A DNA stretch of 48,280 nucleotides from Punctularia strigosozonata HHB-11173 SS5. Its lineage: Eukaryota > Basidiomycota > Agaricomycetes > Corticiales > Punctulariaceae. Below the pieces are notes generated by a model. It was given only the letters and a program-made list of their open reading frames with translations. It was not told where the DNA came from and ran no database searches. Within the stretch, counting starts at the first letter, position 1, and each line of letters starts with the position of its first letter. The DNA lies in NCBI RefSeq assembly GCF_000264995.1, contig NW_006767448.1, positions 557,856-606,135 on the forward strand, given 5' to 3'. Position numbers and translations under genes: made by a program. Shown in pieces: positions 1-11,599 of this stretch.

Positions 1-628
1 TGTTGAACTTTGTATATCGTATATATATGGAAATATCACACGCTCGTTACCTATTATGTACATATTCTCTCACATGTTCTATTCTTGTGTTCTTCTTTGC
101 GATCTTCTATCTTTCCTGATTGATATTACCGCTTTAGGCACATTCTTTTGTTCCCTTTATGGAAATGCTTCCCTCGAGCTCCCTCACATATACCAGGAGC
201 TCTCCCTCCGCATCTCCTCAGTCTTTTATACTTGACTGAGGAGTGAGTCTGCCATGTCCCTTCATGTCCCTTATGTCCTAACGTACTTATGATGCCTCTG
301 TAGTCATATATTAGGTACTACATGCGTAACTCAGTCTTTTCCCTTATACTTGACTGAGGATCATATATTAGGGAATTATCGCTCTTGCCTTCAGATCCAG
401 AAGTTCATCACCATGTTAGATGGAATTAGTGACAGGCAAATTCCACCCAATATAGTCACTCCAAGTGGGTGACTGAGGTGGCCTTGCAATTGGTGGCGCG
501 CTAGAGCCGCGAGATTCTACCAACACGGGCGCTATGTCCTGCGAAATTCATGCAACTTTCTACACGCTGTCTCTTTCAGAGACCATTGTTCCCTGAGGCT
601 TGGCTACTGAACCTGATCTCACCGAGTG
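1..628. other. Left-edge noncoding region upstream of A1
   Basis: I see no convincing gene. The AT-rich first 420 bases hold an imperfect direct repeat (218-243 and 331-360, both built around 'cagtcttt..atacttgactgagga'), each with a nearby 'tcatatatta' word, which suggests a small local duplication. The last part is presumably the promoter and 5' UTR of the gene starting at 629. Confidence 0.5.
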
Positions 629-3600
629 ATGCAGACGATGGCAGCGTCGAGAGGGACGTTCGTGGTCGGCATCACGTACACCCCTGCCCGGTTCCGACAT
701 CTCCGGACACTAGACGCGTGGGTGCAGCACAACGCGATATGTGAGGACCTTGATGCGTTGGGCGGAATCCCGCACCCGCCTACGATGTCCGTCCGTCTCA
801 GCGAGGTCGGCGATGCGGGTGCGGCTTTGTTTTCGTGGTCGCTATCCGAGGTGCGTCTTGCTTCGCCCACTCCCACTATTCGACGACTTCTTAGCCCGTT
901 CTTCCTTTCTTCTTCAGACCATCGTGACGTCTGTCTGCCCGAAGATAGTCGGAGCAAGTAAGAACGTGATGTTGCAACGATCGATGTGAGTATATATAGC
1001 GCGTGCATGGCTTGAACGGCCCTCTATAACCCCTTTTTTCTGTGAAGAACCCGCATTCTATACCGGTGCGCCTCCGGATCACCCACCGTATTTACCAAGT
1101 GGGCTGACCAACACGCTTGCAGCATAGTGTCAAGTACGACCGACGTATTCTCGAGTCCTTACGGAACCACTGGGCATTCGATCAACGCTCACGTCTCCAA
1201 CATTCCCCCACCCCTCACATCGAAGGGAACGCGAGACGTCACTCAGACGAACTTCAACTCGTCCCACGGCACCCTGGAAACGTCCAGTGAGACTTCCACC
1301 CCCGGGCCTCAAGCGCCCAGGACCAGTGCAACCCCGGCCGAATGGGGAGCGCCGAACCACACGAAAACCTATGCTCCGTGCCAGGAAAGGCCCGATACTC
1401 AGTCCCCCGCGGATGGGCCGCGATCTCAGCGTGTCGCCGCTTTGTCACCTCCCATCCCGGTCACGACATCAAATCTTGCTCCAGCTTCGCCCTATTCGAC
1501 AGTGTCAGAAAGGTCGCCAGCGCTACCTGATCCAGTATCACGTTTGGAGCTGGTCGTAAGACAACCGCCGGCGGCATCCCTTTCGTCGCCTACTCCTGCT
1601 CCCTCGTCTTCTATTCCCACATCGCTTTCTATTCAAGATCGATCTTCAATATCCAAGACTTCGCCTGTGACGATTCACACGATCACAGCGCCGCATCTGA
1701 TCTGTGGTCCCTCGGAGCACGCGTTAAAGCCTCTGCCGCTGCGTCCCGCTCCTGTGGCTCCATGCGCCTCGGCCAAGCTAGGCATTACCACAAAGCCGGA
1801 GCCAGGGTTGTTGCTCTCTGAGGCGCAACCGTCCTCGAAGAGGGCCTCGCACGCACCCTCCATCCCTTGTTCTCCCCCAATCGCTTCGGCATCAACCGAC
1901 GAGTCATCGATCGGGCCCCATGAAGAATCGGGCAAAGGTTCCAAACCTGACGAGGGGATAGATGCGCCAGACCTTCAGCCGGTTGTGTCTACTGCAGAGG
2001 CTGGAACGGGGCTGCTTTCCAGATCCACCGCGACATCAAAAAAGGAGCGAGGACCGAACACGGCTTCGTACCCACTCGTCGATTTCTCGATGGCCATTCC
2101 AGACGATTCCCCGACAGCCCGAGTGCTGTCTCAGGCCTTATCAGGGGAAGTGGTAGACGACGCCACGGCATTTTCTGCCACCCCAGCGCACGCGTCGTCG
2201 CAACGGCCCGTTCTCGCCTTGGGTGTTACTTCCACTTCTTCGGACGATGTCACGTCAATTTCATCTATCCCCCCCTCTGATCCGCGGTCCGAAGCCAATT
2301 TGACGGGACATCTGATTATACCAGTCAGTCATGACGCTGCGACATCATCACTTACTTCTGCCCCATCATGCAATACGGGTGCTTTTACCAGCGAACCGGC
2401 GTCAGGACTTGATACCTGCACATCGACGATTGCTGCCCACGTTCCCACCACGGATCTCCGAGTCACTCAAGGTCCGTCCAGCAGTAGCAGCAGCAGGATT
2501 ATATCTTCTGCAACCCCGTTGTCGCTAGGGACTCCCATCACTCCAGCAAATGCTCACAGAACTTTGTCATCTCAGCACGACACATGTTCGGTTTTGCCGT
2601 TTGCCGCGGTTGCTCCCGCTGAGCCATCCCCTGAGCTCGTCGCCAGTCCCGCCGCGCCAAGCTCGACTGGTGCACATCGAGCATCGACTGATGCGACACC
2701 GGAACCCACAGCGCCTCTTCCTCGTAGCGATCATCGAATCGTAACTCACAGGCCGTCATCACTCCTAGGATGGGCAGAAGCCCGTTCCCACTCATCGTCC
2801 CCGCACCTTACAGCCGCGTCCCATTCTGTCGCGACACCCCATTCGGTCTCAGGCGCAGAGTCAGGGTCGACGCATTGCAGTGCGGCTGCAACCCCAGCCC
2901 CCACCCCCCCTACCCCGCTACCGCCCGCGGAGGGACCAAATGTGGGAACGGATCATGACGTGTCTAATAAGGAATCATCGTACGTGCCGGCCATGGACTC
3001 TTCGCCTGGTTCTCCTCCGGAAACTTCCCCGCCGACCCCATCAGATGGTATAGTGAACCAACGTTATGCTCCTGTCGAGAGTTTGCTGTTGCCCGCGAGG
3101 TTCGGAGACACCCCATCAATCACGTCGACGCTACCGGGACCCTTTCCCCTGCACGAATGTGGGACCGATTCTGGCACAACCTCACCACTTGTTCCCCGGG
3201 AACCTCCTGAGAAGCCTGGTTTCTCGAAACGCCCCTCTTCTGAGATCGGTGAGTTCGCTGTACATGAGTACCGGGCTATGGCGCTAATATCGAGGACGAT
3301 CTGTCATCAGCCGGCCCTTCCCCCTTTGAGGAAGGAGGAACCTCATCGGAGAGAGTGAACAAGCGCCGAAAGCTATCGCCATGCCCTGCCATCGACTTTC
3401 GGAAGCTTTTGCCTTCCCGAGCTGGGCGTGCGTCTATGCGTCTTCGGCGGGCGGGCAAGCCCCGAGTCCTTCTCAGAGGTGGAGCTGCATCGCGTTCCAC
3501 TCCATTCGATTCATCCGAAGATGGGAGTACTGCGATATCCGCTACTTCGGGGAAGCAAGCCAATGGAGAAATGATGGCACGACGTGGGGGTGCGCCGAAC

Positions 3601-4569
3601 GTTCATATGGACGTGGATGCAGGCGCGATACGTCACGTATTCGGACCTGATAATGTGGAGAGCGGCGATCGCGTTCAGGCGCTGATGGAGGAACACCGAG
3701 AACTGGTGCGCCGATGCGACGCGCTCCAGTCGGAAGTCATGACACACGAGACGCGTATGAAACAAGATCGGGAGAAGCTCGTACGCTCCGTGGCACTTTG
3801 CAAGTCCGTTACCTCGCAGCTCGGCTGCTCTCTCGCGCTTTGCGAGGACGTCTCCATCGGCCTCAAACGAGCCATGGTTGCCCTCGACCGAGAGGAACGA
3901 GAGCATGCGCGTACACGTGCGATACTCGCGCAAGCTGAGGAGCGGGCAGAACGCAAGCTAGCGCTCCAGGCCGAGGAACATCAGGCGCGCCACCAAGCAT
4001 GTGCAGCCGAACGTGTCTCAATCCTCAGCGTTGCCATGGAGGCGGTCGAAAACGCACGGTCTCTCCTGCCTGGGATCCTAGATGATACTCAGAAGCCATC
4101 ATCACTCGTGCTCGCGACGTCTGACATGTTTGGAGATGACGCGCTCGTCCTTGCGTCCAACTGTTTGAAGAACCAGATTCTGCGTGTCACAGACAATGAG
4201 ACGCGACAGCGTCAGACAATCGCAGATTTGCAGCAATCGTTACGGACCTCAGAGGCTGCAATGCTTGCCGAACAATCTGCTAAGGACGCTGCCCTGTCCG
4301 CCTCTCGAGAAGCCACGGTCCGCGCGGACGATGTCTCCGCAAGATGCGATGCTCTTGAGCGTGCTTTGCAGCACGAGATTCAGCGCCGTCGAGAAATCGA
4401 ACAAGCGCTGGAGAGAGAGAGTTGCATGCGGTTGCATTTGGAATCGAGCATGAACGACGTGACATCGGAGTGTTCCACGCCGTTCATCGTGCCTGCGCTA
4501 ATGCAGGCGTTTCTTGAGGTGTCAAAGATGACGAATGAAGCAACGCACGCAGGCTCCACAGAAACCTGA
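629..4569 (+). CDS. Family A member A1: N-terminal module, Ser/Pro/Thr-rich linker, coiled coil
   Basis: I do not recognise this protein. The model joins exons 629-850, 918-985, 1123-3248 and 3311-4569 (introns in phases 0, 2, 1) to give 1224 residues with no internal stop; the last intron has a GCTAAT branch point and a TCATCAG acceptor. Residues 1-97 form a module shared with A2-A4, with the patterns CEDLDALGGIPHP, LFSWSLSE and VCPKIVGASK. Residues 98-805 are low-complexity Ser/Pro/Thr/Ala and probably disordered. A basic NKRRKL motif follows at about 822-826, like a nuclear localisation signal. From about 920 to 1190 the sequence is heptad-like, rich in Glu, Arg, Ala and Leu, hence a likely coiled coil, and it ends in the tail STPFIVPALMQAF. 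A nuclear scaffold or regulator is possible, but that is inference. The start could also be the Met at 638. Confidence 0.82.
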
Positions 4570-4619
4570 CTGATCTAATTTTTATGACATATCTGTACTG
4601 CTCGCGCTGTTTGCTCTCT

Positions 4620-6020
4620 AATAACGAAGGAGATCAGGGTGCTCCCGTGCACGCATTTCGGCCTGTCAGAACAACGTCGCACCCCTCGTATACGCAAGGC
4701 GAGGTGACCTCCTCCTGGTGTACGACGCAGTCCCAAATGTCGGGCGGAGCGCCAACGGAGGAACGGGCTGCGAGGAAGCACGGACACAGTTGTGAGCCTC
4801 GCGCTCGTCGAACAGCTGCGCGGGAGGCGTCTCATGCGAGGAGGAAGCAAGGCTGGATAATTCAAAAGCTACATCATCAACCTGATGAGACAGACCAAGG
4901 TAAACTCCCTCGGGATCGGCCGATTCGGGGGCGGCGTCGGCGATCTGGTGGAGTTGATCATGGTGTCATACCCTGGAGGGTGGATGAGTCGAAAGCAACA
5001 GATGGGCCGGCTCAGAATCATCTCCTTCGGAGTCCGATGACCAGGGCGTTTCGCTGACAGCATACGAGCTTGCGTAGCCATAAGATAGGAACAGGTCTTC
5101 GAGAGAGCCCACTACGGGCGGCGCAGACGGGGATGGCAGAGGATAAACATAGTTGAATGCATATGAATCTGTCTGATCTCAAGGGAGCGAGAGATGGGAA
5201 GAATCCGGATACGAGGTGAGCAAGTTCGCATCGGAACGCGATGACTGTAAGACAAGTTCAACGTTTGCGCGCGGCTCTCGGGCACCAGCCAGGAAAGTAT
5301 CGTTGCTAGACGCCACCTGACGGTTCGCAAAAGACGATATGTCGTGGAAATCCGGAATTCATGTGCCCTTAGACAGCTGCAACTGGCCTTCAGCCGAGTC
5401 ATTCTGCAGTGCTGCATGAGATCTATCCACGGGCAGCAATACGTGGTTATTCGGACCCGGATCATGAGTAGGCCCTTGAGTCGCCCGAACGGTAATTGGT
5501 TTGGATGGGTTAATGGACGGTGAGGGGCTGGCATGGGAACGAACAGCGTGGCTTGAGCAAATCGAAGACGACTCCGGCATGTCCGGATCATATACAGCCA
5601 TTACGCGCTCCAGCCTTTGTAGATATCCCTCATCACGAGACCGCAAGCGAGGCAACTGTGATAAGTGCTTCAGGATGCTTGCGGCGGCGACAGCCTCTTC
5701 GTTCGCAGTAGGAGGAACGGCGGGCAACCCTCCACGAGATTGAGGCGGTGCGGAAGGCGACGAGAACTGGTTATCAGCCGTTGACCCCGGCACTAGTACT
5801 GTGTTCGCGGTCGTTGCAGGAGCGTTGTACGAGTGCTGTTCGGCGCCTCGAACGCCGAAGGCCTCCGCAGAACGACCAGTGCGGGTCAATTCAATCACGG
5901 AGCTGGCAGGCTGGGAACGCGGCCTGAAAGAGAGCATGGTCATAAACCAATAGCTGTAGAGAGAGACACGATTGCGCACCCGAAATCACCAGCCTCGAAC
6001 TTGTCATGGGTTACTTCCCC
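4620..6020 (-). pseudogene. Z1: decayed zinc-finger paralog of Z2
   Basis: The minus strand carries a recognisable but broken copy of Z2. The segment with EGYLQRLERVMAVYDPDM matches EAYIQRLQDIVDAYERSL of Z2, and LSFRPRSQPASSV matches FSFRFYAQQPTAS just after the same splice acceptor. The same frame then meets stops at 5359-5361, 5179-5181 and 4966-4968. A frameshift follows before the zinc-finger relic CVYEGCDVVLTG (about 4655-4700), which matches CIYAGCTVVVTG of Z2. After that the copy ends; the second and third fingers are missing. Upstream, the position of the Z2 donor 'cgag|gtgagt' reads 'cgag|gctggt' here. The copy sits tail to tail with A1, about 50 bp from its stop. Several stops plus a frameshift make a functional spliced gene unlikely. 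Confidence 0.75.
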
Positions 6021-6435
6021 TTCCACTTGAAGACGATGACGATTCAGAGACAAGCTGAAAGAAAACACGTCGAAACACTTTCTATGGAAACTCTGACGTG
6101 TTTCATTACCTCGATATGAAGTCCGACGGCCTATCATTCTTTGTCCCAACGCCTGAAAAAGTGTCACCATTGAGTGTGGCGCGAGGAACCGAAGACGGGG
6201 GAAGTTGCCGCCCCGCATGTTTTTGAGGAGATCCTTGCTATGTACGATCTCTGCGGATGACCGTGATAAGGGAATAGAAACATAGGGAAGAATACAATGG
6301 TTACCCGTGTCCGATGATTGCGAAGACACGAGATTATGAGTCTGCGAGTGTGTAGGTAGATAATCACAATTTCTTGCTTGGAGGAGGATGTATAGCTTGA
6401 GAGGGTGATTAATTGGAAAAAATATAGACGCGCTC

Positions 6436-6700
6436 AGGACTGGTGAAAGTTGTAGGTAAACGAGAGGTGAAGTGAGCGAAAGGCATGGCACGAGGGCCAA
6501 CCACGCTTTCCAACTGCGATGGTCTTGAATTAGAAACCGTTCTTGCTCGAAATCGACCGTGCTTGGGTGTTGTACGTAGGGAAAGACTTGAGGACGGCAG
6601 TCGGACGATGTGAACGAGGAGGAAGCGACGAATAAGTACGGTCGGAAGACGGGCTATCGCTGTTCTCGTAGCTGCCGTCGGTGATTGCCGATACTTGATG
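6436..6700 (-). repeat. Duplicated upstream flank (copy next to Z1)
   Basis: This segment aligns with 10688-10975 in the same orientation. Shared words include 'gttgtaggtaaacgagaggtga' against 'gttgcaggttaacaagaggtga', the 'ctcgaaatcgacc / ctcgagatcgacc' pair, and 'ggtgattgccgataattga' against 'ggtgattgccgatacttga'. It is the upstream part of the tandem duplication that produced Z1 and Z2. Confidence 0.65.
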
Positions 6701-6763
6701 CACGGTTATGTACTTACGCCCCAAGTTTGCAAGGAATTTCGCAAGCACGCCCAGGTGGTCGGC

Positions 6764-6784
6764 TTATATATATATATATATAAA
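6764..6784. repeat. (TA)n microsatellite
   Basis: An uninterrupted run of about nine TA units, ending in TAAA. Confidence 0.9.
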
Positions 6785-6817
6785 CAGGCCAAGTACTGCC
6801 CAACTTGTTGTAGAACC

Positions 6818-7303
6818 TCATCGACAGTGGATACCGTCGTCGACGGGCGCTTGCGCCTCGCACCGGCGTGCGGCGTGCATCGGCCGAGGCCAAGGGGCGC
6901 AGCGACGGCCTGTGACGCGGTCACGTCTCATCCACGTGACCGCGTATTCCATCCGACGAGGCGGGGGAACTTCTGGGGGAATCTCAACTTCGGCGAAACT
7001 GGGAGACGACTCGACGAGGGGGAAAACATACTGAATAGGGGCATTCGCTATGTTCATGAAGTTGCCTGTGGCGTCCTCGACCGTCGGTCCATTTGCACGT
7101 GGGGTACCGTTAAAGGATATTGACGAATCATGAGGGTCTGAGAATGCACCGGGGTTCGGCGAGAGTGCACAGCGAGAACAGAGCGTTAGGAATGGCGGTT
7201 GAATTTTATCTGTGCGGATATTGCGGGTGCATGAGCCTCTGACGCTGAGGGTCAACTTAGGCTCGGCAACGAGCGTCAGCGAGACAACGAACTGGACAAT
7301 CAT
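6818..7303 (-). CDS. Hypothetical 161-residue ORF
   Basis: An ATG-started frame of 161 codons on the minus strand, upstream of the Z1 relic. It resembles no family I know. It holds a single C-x2-C (LCSRCAL) and Pro-rich patches such as EIPPEVPPPRR. There are no clear introns, no paralog in this window and no independent support, so it may be a chance frame or a piece of the lost 5' part of a decayed gene. Confidence 0.22.
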   Translation of the reverse strand: MIVQFVVSLTLVAEPKLTLSVRGSCTRNIRTDKIQPPFLTLCSRCALSPNPGAFSDPHDSSISFNGTPRANGPTVEDATGNFMNIANAPIQYVFPLVESSPSFAEVEIPPEVPPPRRMEYAVTWMRRDRVTGRRCAPWPRPMHAARRCEAQAPVDDGIHCR

Positions 7304-7732
7304 TATCTGACGTGTGTGTTGAGTAAGACATGGATGTATCCATCAGAGCAAAATCCAGTAGTTTTGATCATTGGTAAGAATGTCGGAACCCAAGGGGAAG
7401 CGCGCGAACGGAGCGAGAGCGAAAGATTGAGATGATCGGGTGACAGAAATCACAATACAGCGAGAGCATTGTTCATCCCGGGAAGGGCCACACCAATGCA
7501 CGTCTACGCCAATGGCCATTGAGAATTTTATGTCCTGCTCCATTATCTGTGAGTACGGGGCACGAAAGGGGCAATGGATGGCTTAAACGGCGGCTCCCGA
7601 GAGGAAAGGAGAAGACCAAGTCGACGCAGTCGTGAGAAATGCGTCCAGTTTTGACATCCCGTGGATGGTGAGCTAGGACCAAAGTTACATATCAGACATA
7701 AGGATATATCTGGACCATACTCTAGCGACGCG

Positions 7733-7778
7733 ACTGAATATGCAATGAGCGCCAGCCTAGCGCTTTTGCATATTCAGT
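7733..7778. repeat. Nested inverted repeat (hairpin)
   Basis: A perfect 13-bp inverted repeat (ACTGAATATGCAA at 7733-7745 and its reverse complement at 7766-7778) encloses a second small palindrome, AGCGC...GCGCT. It lies about 205-250 bp past the Z2 stop. It could be an RNA hairpin in the 3' UTR or the remnant of a tiny inverted-repeat element. Confidence 0.7.
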
Positions 7779-7830
7779 AGCGCACGGCCATCAGTCATCG
7801 TGTTGGCTTGAACTGTATATCGTGTTATCG

Positions 7831-7872
7831 TTGTCTACATACATTACTGCCTTGTCTACATACATTACTACC
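7831..7872. repeat. 21-bp tandem duplication
   Basis: Two adjacent copies of 'ttgtctacatacattact(g/a)cc', 7831-7851 and 7852-7872, differing at one base. Confidence 0.9.
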
Positions 7873-7984
7873 TACGACACGTCTTACACACAATACGCGA
7901 GCTACATTGATTGAGTATTAATGACTGAGGTACGACCACGGTCTCAAAATTAGCGGATTAGTACACCACGAGCCGCGGGCGCGG

Positions 7985-10567
7985 TCATTTACGTGCTTTC
8001 TTGTCTGTTTTCTGGTGCTTCTTCTGGTGGTGAGTGTAGACCGCGTCCTCGTTGTGAAAGTACCTGCCACAGGTCTTGCACTGCGGCACAATACACATAT
8101 GCTGCAAACCGATGATATGACTGATCATGTGCGAGGTGTTCGAGGCTACGTAATCGCAAAAATCGCATTCAAGCTCCTTAGGCATCTTGTTGGCCGCGAA
8201 CTTCTTGTCGCCCTTCGCGCCGTACTTCTCGAGCACATGTTCTCGGATGTGATTCCTACTTTCCGTCCAGCCGGTGACGACGACCGTGCATCCCGCGTAG
8301 ATGCACTCGGCGCTGATGTCTTTACTGGGTCTGACGCAGTTCTGCATATCAAGTAAGATATCCGTCGCCGAGCTCGGCCATCCGGGCACGGACGGCGTAG
8401 ACGCGGTGCTTGACGAAGCCTCGCGTCCACTGGACGACTGAGAAGATTGATGCTGCTCAGACGGAACAGTTCTTGAAGATGAAGCGGATCGCGCGGGGCC
8501 GGACAATGCAGAGGAAGGCGTGCTCGCCGAATCCTCGCGCCTGTCGGGTAACCGGTGACGGGTCTGCTGCTTAGACGGGAAAGCTAACGATGAACCGCGA
8601 GAAGCGCGATCCGTCACGTTCGGCGCGCTGATCACCTCGAAACCATCGATATGAAAGACTCCGGGCTGCGGCTCCGGCGGGGAAGAACCGAAGAGTGAAG
8701 CGTGAGCATCATAGTCCGCCCCGATGGGAGAGTCCACCTCCATATCGCCGCCCAGATCGAGAGCCGCATACGGTTGCTCAGACAAGGAAGTGTCAAGACC
8801 ATGGCCCACCCCAATCGGGGCAATCACTTCAAAGGCATCGAAATTGAAGACTGCACCCTGCGGGGCAGACGAAGAAGAACCTGAAGATGGAGCATCAAGA
8901 CCCTGAGACGTCCCGTAGGACAAGTCAATTGAGAAACGATCGAAATCGGAAACCGAAGGTTGAAGATCAGGGACATCCGGGAAGATGTCCCGCCCGTGTT
9001 CCGCTTCCCAACCGTTGGGCAGATAAAAATTGGCAGGGGAAGACATGGACGACAAGTCCAAATCAGGGAACGAGGCGGCAAACGGATTGAGCGAGGCTTG
9101 TAAAGACGGCTCCGCACCTATTTGAGCGGCAGCGGTGGAGAAGAGATCTTCCTTCGAATCTCTTCCTATTTCCTCGAGTAGAGATCCTAAGGTCTCCTCC
9201 GACGCCGCTGTATCTGCAGAGTACCAAGGCTGTGCATTAAGCCATGAGAAGAGATCCGTGTACGGGTCGGCATCGTTTCCCTCTATAGGCCGCGTCCCTC
9301 CAGGTATCATCCCCGCAGTATTGGGAGATGAAGCCCCCTGAGGCGTCCGCGCCGTATCCTGTCCCTGCCAATCCTCATCAGCAAGGAACGAGAATGGATC
9401 CTCGTCTCGAATGGCAACAGGAACATCGGCAAGGGGTCCTGCGAGGGGCTGGGGCGCGGGTTGAACATCTAGAGACCGCTCGTACGCGTCGACTATGTCC
9501 TGCAAGCGTTGGATGTAGGCTTCGTCGACTGGTGCCGCGGGAGGCCACATCCTCAGACCGCGAATCGTTATCGCGGCGATAAGTGCAGCGCTCTCTGTCG
9601 GAGGAGAGGACGTGGATGGATCGGATGTCTGCTGCCTATGGCAGTGTTCAAGCAAATTTTGAAGCCATTGGATCGTATTGAACTGGTTCCCGGTCGACGG
9701 GTCAGTGAGGACCGTACGATCACCGATGGAGTGCCCGACCTGTGGCCCCGGAAGAGCCGAATGGTCAAGGGGATGTTCGTGCAAATCTGACGGCATATGA
9801 ATGTGATCGGAGTTCTGCGGATACGACGGAGTGCTGAGCACGGATAGCTCCGATGCACGGCTCTCATCAGCATGCACGAGCCCACTCGACGATGGGGCCA
9901 TTTCTATTCTATCCGTTGAATACGATGGAAGATACGAAACGGCCCGGCGTTCGTGCAGCCATCCCCCGACGGCGGACCCCGCGAGAGGCTTCATGGCCTG
10001 ATCTTCGGCGTTCGATACAAGCCACGGATGGTTAGAAGTATTCGAAAGGTCGATGAAGGGGTCGCGTAAGCCATCAGCATGGATGTCAGCAACGCCTCCG
10101 TTAGCCGCAGGCAGTGCAGGCATCCGGCTGCCGAAGTCTGGGTCAAGGCTCGCGGTTGGCTGCTGAGCGTAAAATCTGAAAGAAAATATGTCTGGAACAG
10201 ATCGTAGAGATAAGCCATCATCATCGCGCACCCGTGAAGACCACTATCGCCGAGCTCTTCATGAGTCTGCGACCCTCCGAGGCGAGCTTGAGGATAGAGA
10301 GACGAACTGCGAAACGCGTCACGACGCGTTCGCGCGACGATAAAAGACAAGTTTACTCACCTCGACCCTATATCTAGGAGCTGCGACCCAACATCCGCAC
10401 CCGTAGATCCAATAACCGTGGATGTGCTAGATATCGAGGCCGGGGGTGGCTGTCGCCAAGGTTGATTACGAGGGGATATTTGGGATGTACAGTTTCTAGG
10501 AATGATATTAGAAGAGCGGGAGAGGGGGGTAAGGAGAGTAAAAAGATTCGTACTCTTGTCCGATCAT
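7985..10567 (-). CDS. Z2: C2H2-like zinc-finger protein, probable transcription factor
   Basis: Minus-strand exons 10567-10554, 10495-10361 and 10175-7985 join in phase (2, 2) to encode 779 residues. The first exon is only 14 nt (MIGQE), followed by a 58-bp intron with a TTCTAAT branch point. Most of the protein is acidic and rich in Ser, Pro and Asp, as in activation-domain-like or disordered regions. About residues 675-770 hold three finger-like motifs: CIYAGC...HIREH (C-x4-C), CDFCDY...HIIGLQH and CKTCGRYF...HHQKKH. The C-terminus is Lys-rich. The spacing departs from textbook C2H2, so DNA binding is likely but not certain. Z2 is the largest and probably intact member of family Z; Z1 is its decayed copy. 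The short first exon is the least certain part of the model. Confidence 0.75.
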
Positions 10568-10687
10568 GTCAAAGCAAACGCAAGTGTGGCGAGTGATAGT
10601 TAGTGATAGATAGAGTTTGTTATCGTCGCGTATAGTTGAGTGATAGATCTCTTAAAGGCGCGTCAAAGGCTCGAAAGAAGTTGTTTG

Positions 10688-10975
10688 AGTTGGAGGCTAG
10701 TGGAGGTTGCAGGTTAACAAGAGGTGAAAGCAAGTCGAAGGAGCGGCGCGCCAGGCGTACCTCGGTGGCCCGACCACGTTTTTCCGTTGCGACGGCCTTG
10801 CTAGCGACCATTCCTGCTCGAGATCGACCATCCTCGCAGAGATATACGACTTTCAGGGCAGTAGGAGATATTCCTGACGGCGTGGACGAACAGACAGAGG
10901 GAAGAAAGCACAACGCCGAGGGATCGCCGCCCCCACAGGCTCGAGAATGTTGCCGGTGATTGCCGATAATTGATA
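10688..10975 (-). repeat. Duplicated upstream flank (copy next to Z2)
   Basis: The partner of 6436-6700, lying just upstream of the Z2 start. It probably contains promoter and 5' UTR sequence. Minus-strand DNA between here and the ATG is pyrimidine-rich, as in many fungal 5' leaders. Confidence 0.6.
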
Positions 10976-11262
10976 TTGAGCGAGCCGAGGTGAGCGGCTC
11001 GCCGCACCTGTTCACAAAGGATTCAGACAGCTTAGTCAAGTCTAGCAATCTGTACGGTATCATTGTAGTGTATACGAGGGCTGCATACTATCGTAACCCC
11101 CGTTGGCCCTGGACTGCTGCCAGGCCGGAATGCGAAGGTCGCGTCGGTGACACGTGAGAGCTTTGTATATGCACGTGATGGCGACGCGTCAGCTTGGGCA
11201 AGAAGTTCAAGGGTCTATGGAGCCCCTTCGACGTACTGGATACAACATCCAGTCCATAACAC

Positions 11263-11599
11263 GTAAGGTAGGGCTCATGCAAACTGTAGGAGATCACATG
11301 CTCAAATCTGTGGCGTCCTGAGGGGGGTTGGCGCATCCCAGACAGCAACGCGACCAATCACAGCGCTGGATTTCATTGAGTTCCCACGATAAGGGGTGAC
11401 TACACACTTCATTACACATTTCTTAGCACCTTGGCCATGATTCGGTCAGCATAGAGTTCTAGGAAAACAGCCGGGCAAGATTCCCATGCATTTGGATTCC
11501 TGCAAAAATGTGTTATGTAGCCGGAATGAGACTGAGACGGCCGTATCCCCGCAAAAGTGGCCACGTGATCTCCCACAGTTTGCATGAGCCCTACCTTAC
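11263..11599. repeat. 38-bp inverted repeat pair, possible MITE remnant
   Basis: Arms at 11263-11300 and 11562-11599 are reverse complements with 36 of 38 bases matching; the core is 'gtaaggtagggctcatgcaa'. The roughly 260-bp interior has no coding capacity. I could not define a target-site duplication, so this may be a decayed nonautonomous DNA transposon or a simple inverted duplication. Confidence 0.65.

Larger units (their letters stand above)
6021..6817. other. Noncoding region upstream of Z1
   Basis: No supported gene. The part from about 6436 to 6700 resembles the DNA upstream of Z2 (about 10688-10975), so the duplication that made Z1 included flanking DNA. A TA dinucleotide run lies at 6764-6784. 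Confidence 0.5.
7304..7984. other. Noncoding region downstream of Z2
   Basis: The probable 3' flank of Z2 (transcribed leftwards). It contains the 13-bp nested hairpin at 7733-7778 and a 21-bp tandem duplication at 7831-7872. I see no supported gene. Confidence 0.5.

Noticed and set aside
1127-3358. The 743-codon Ser/Pro/Thr frame as a stand-alone mucin-like gene
   Set aside because: It has no ATG of its own and joins in phase to the conserved module upstream and to the coiled-coil exon downstream, as in A4.
10620-11063. 147-codon minus-strand frame upstream of Z2
   Set aside because: It overlaps the duplicated upstream flank, and the Z1 copy does not preserve the frame; Z2 has a better start at 10567.
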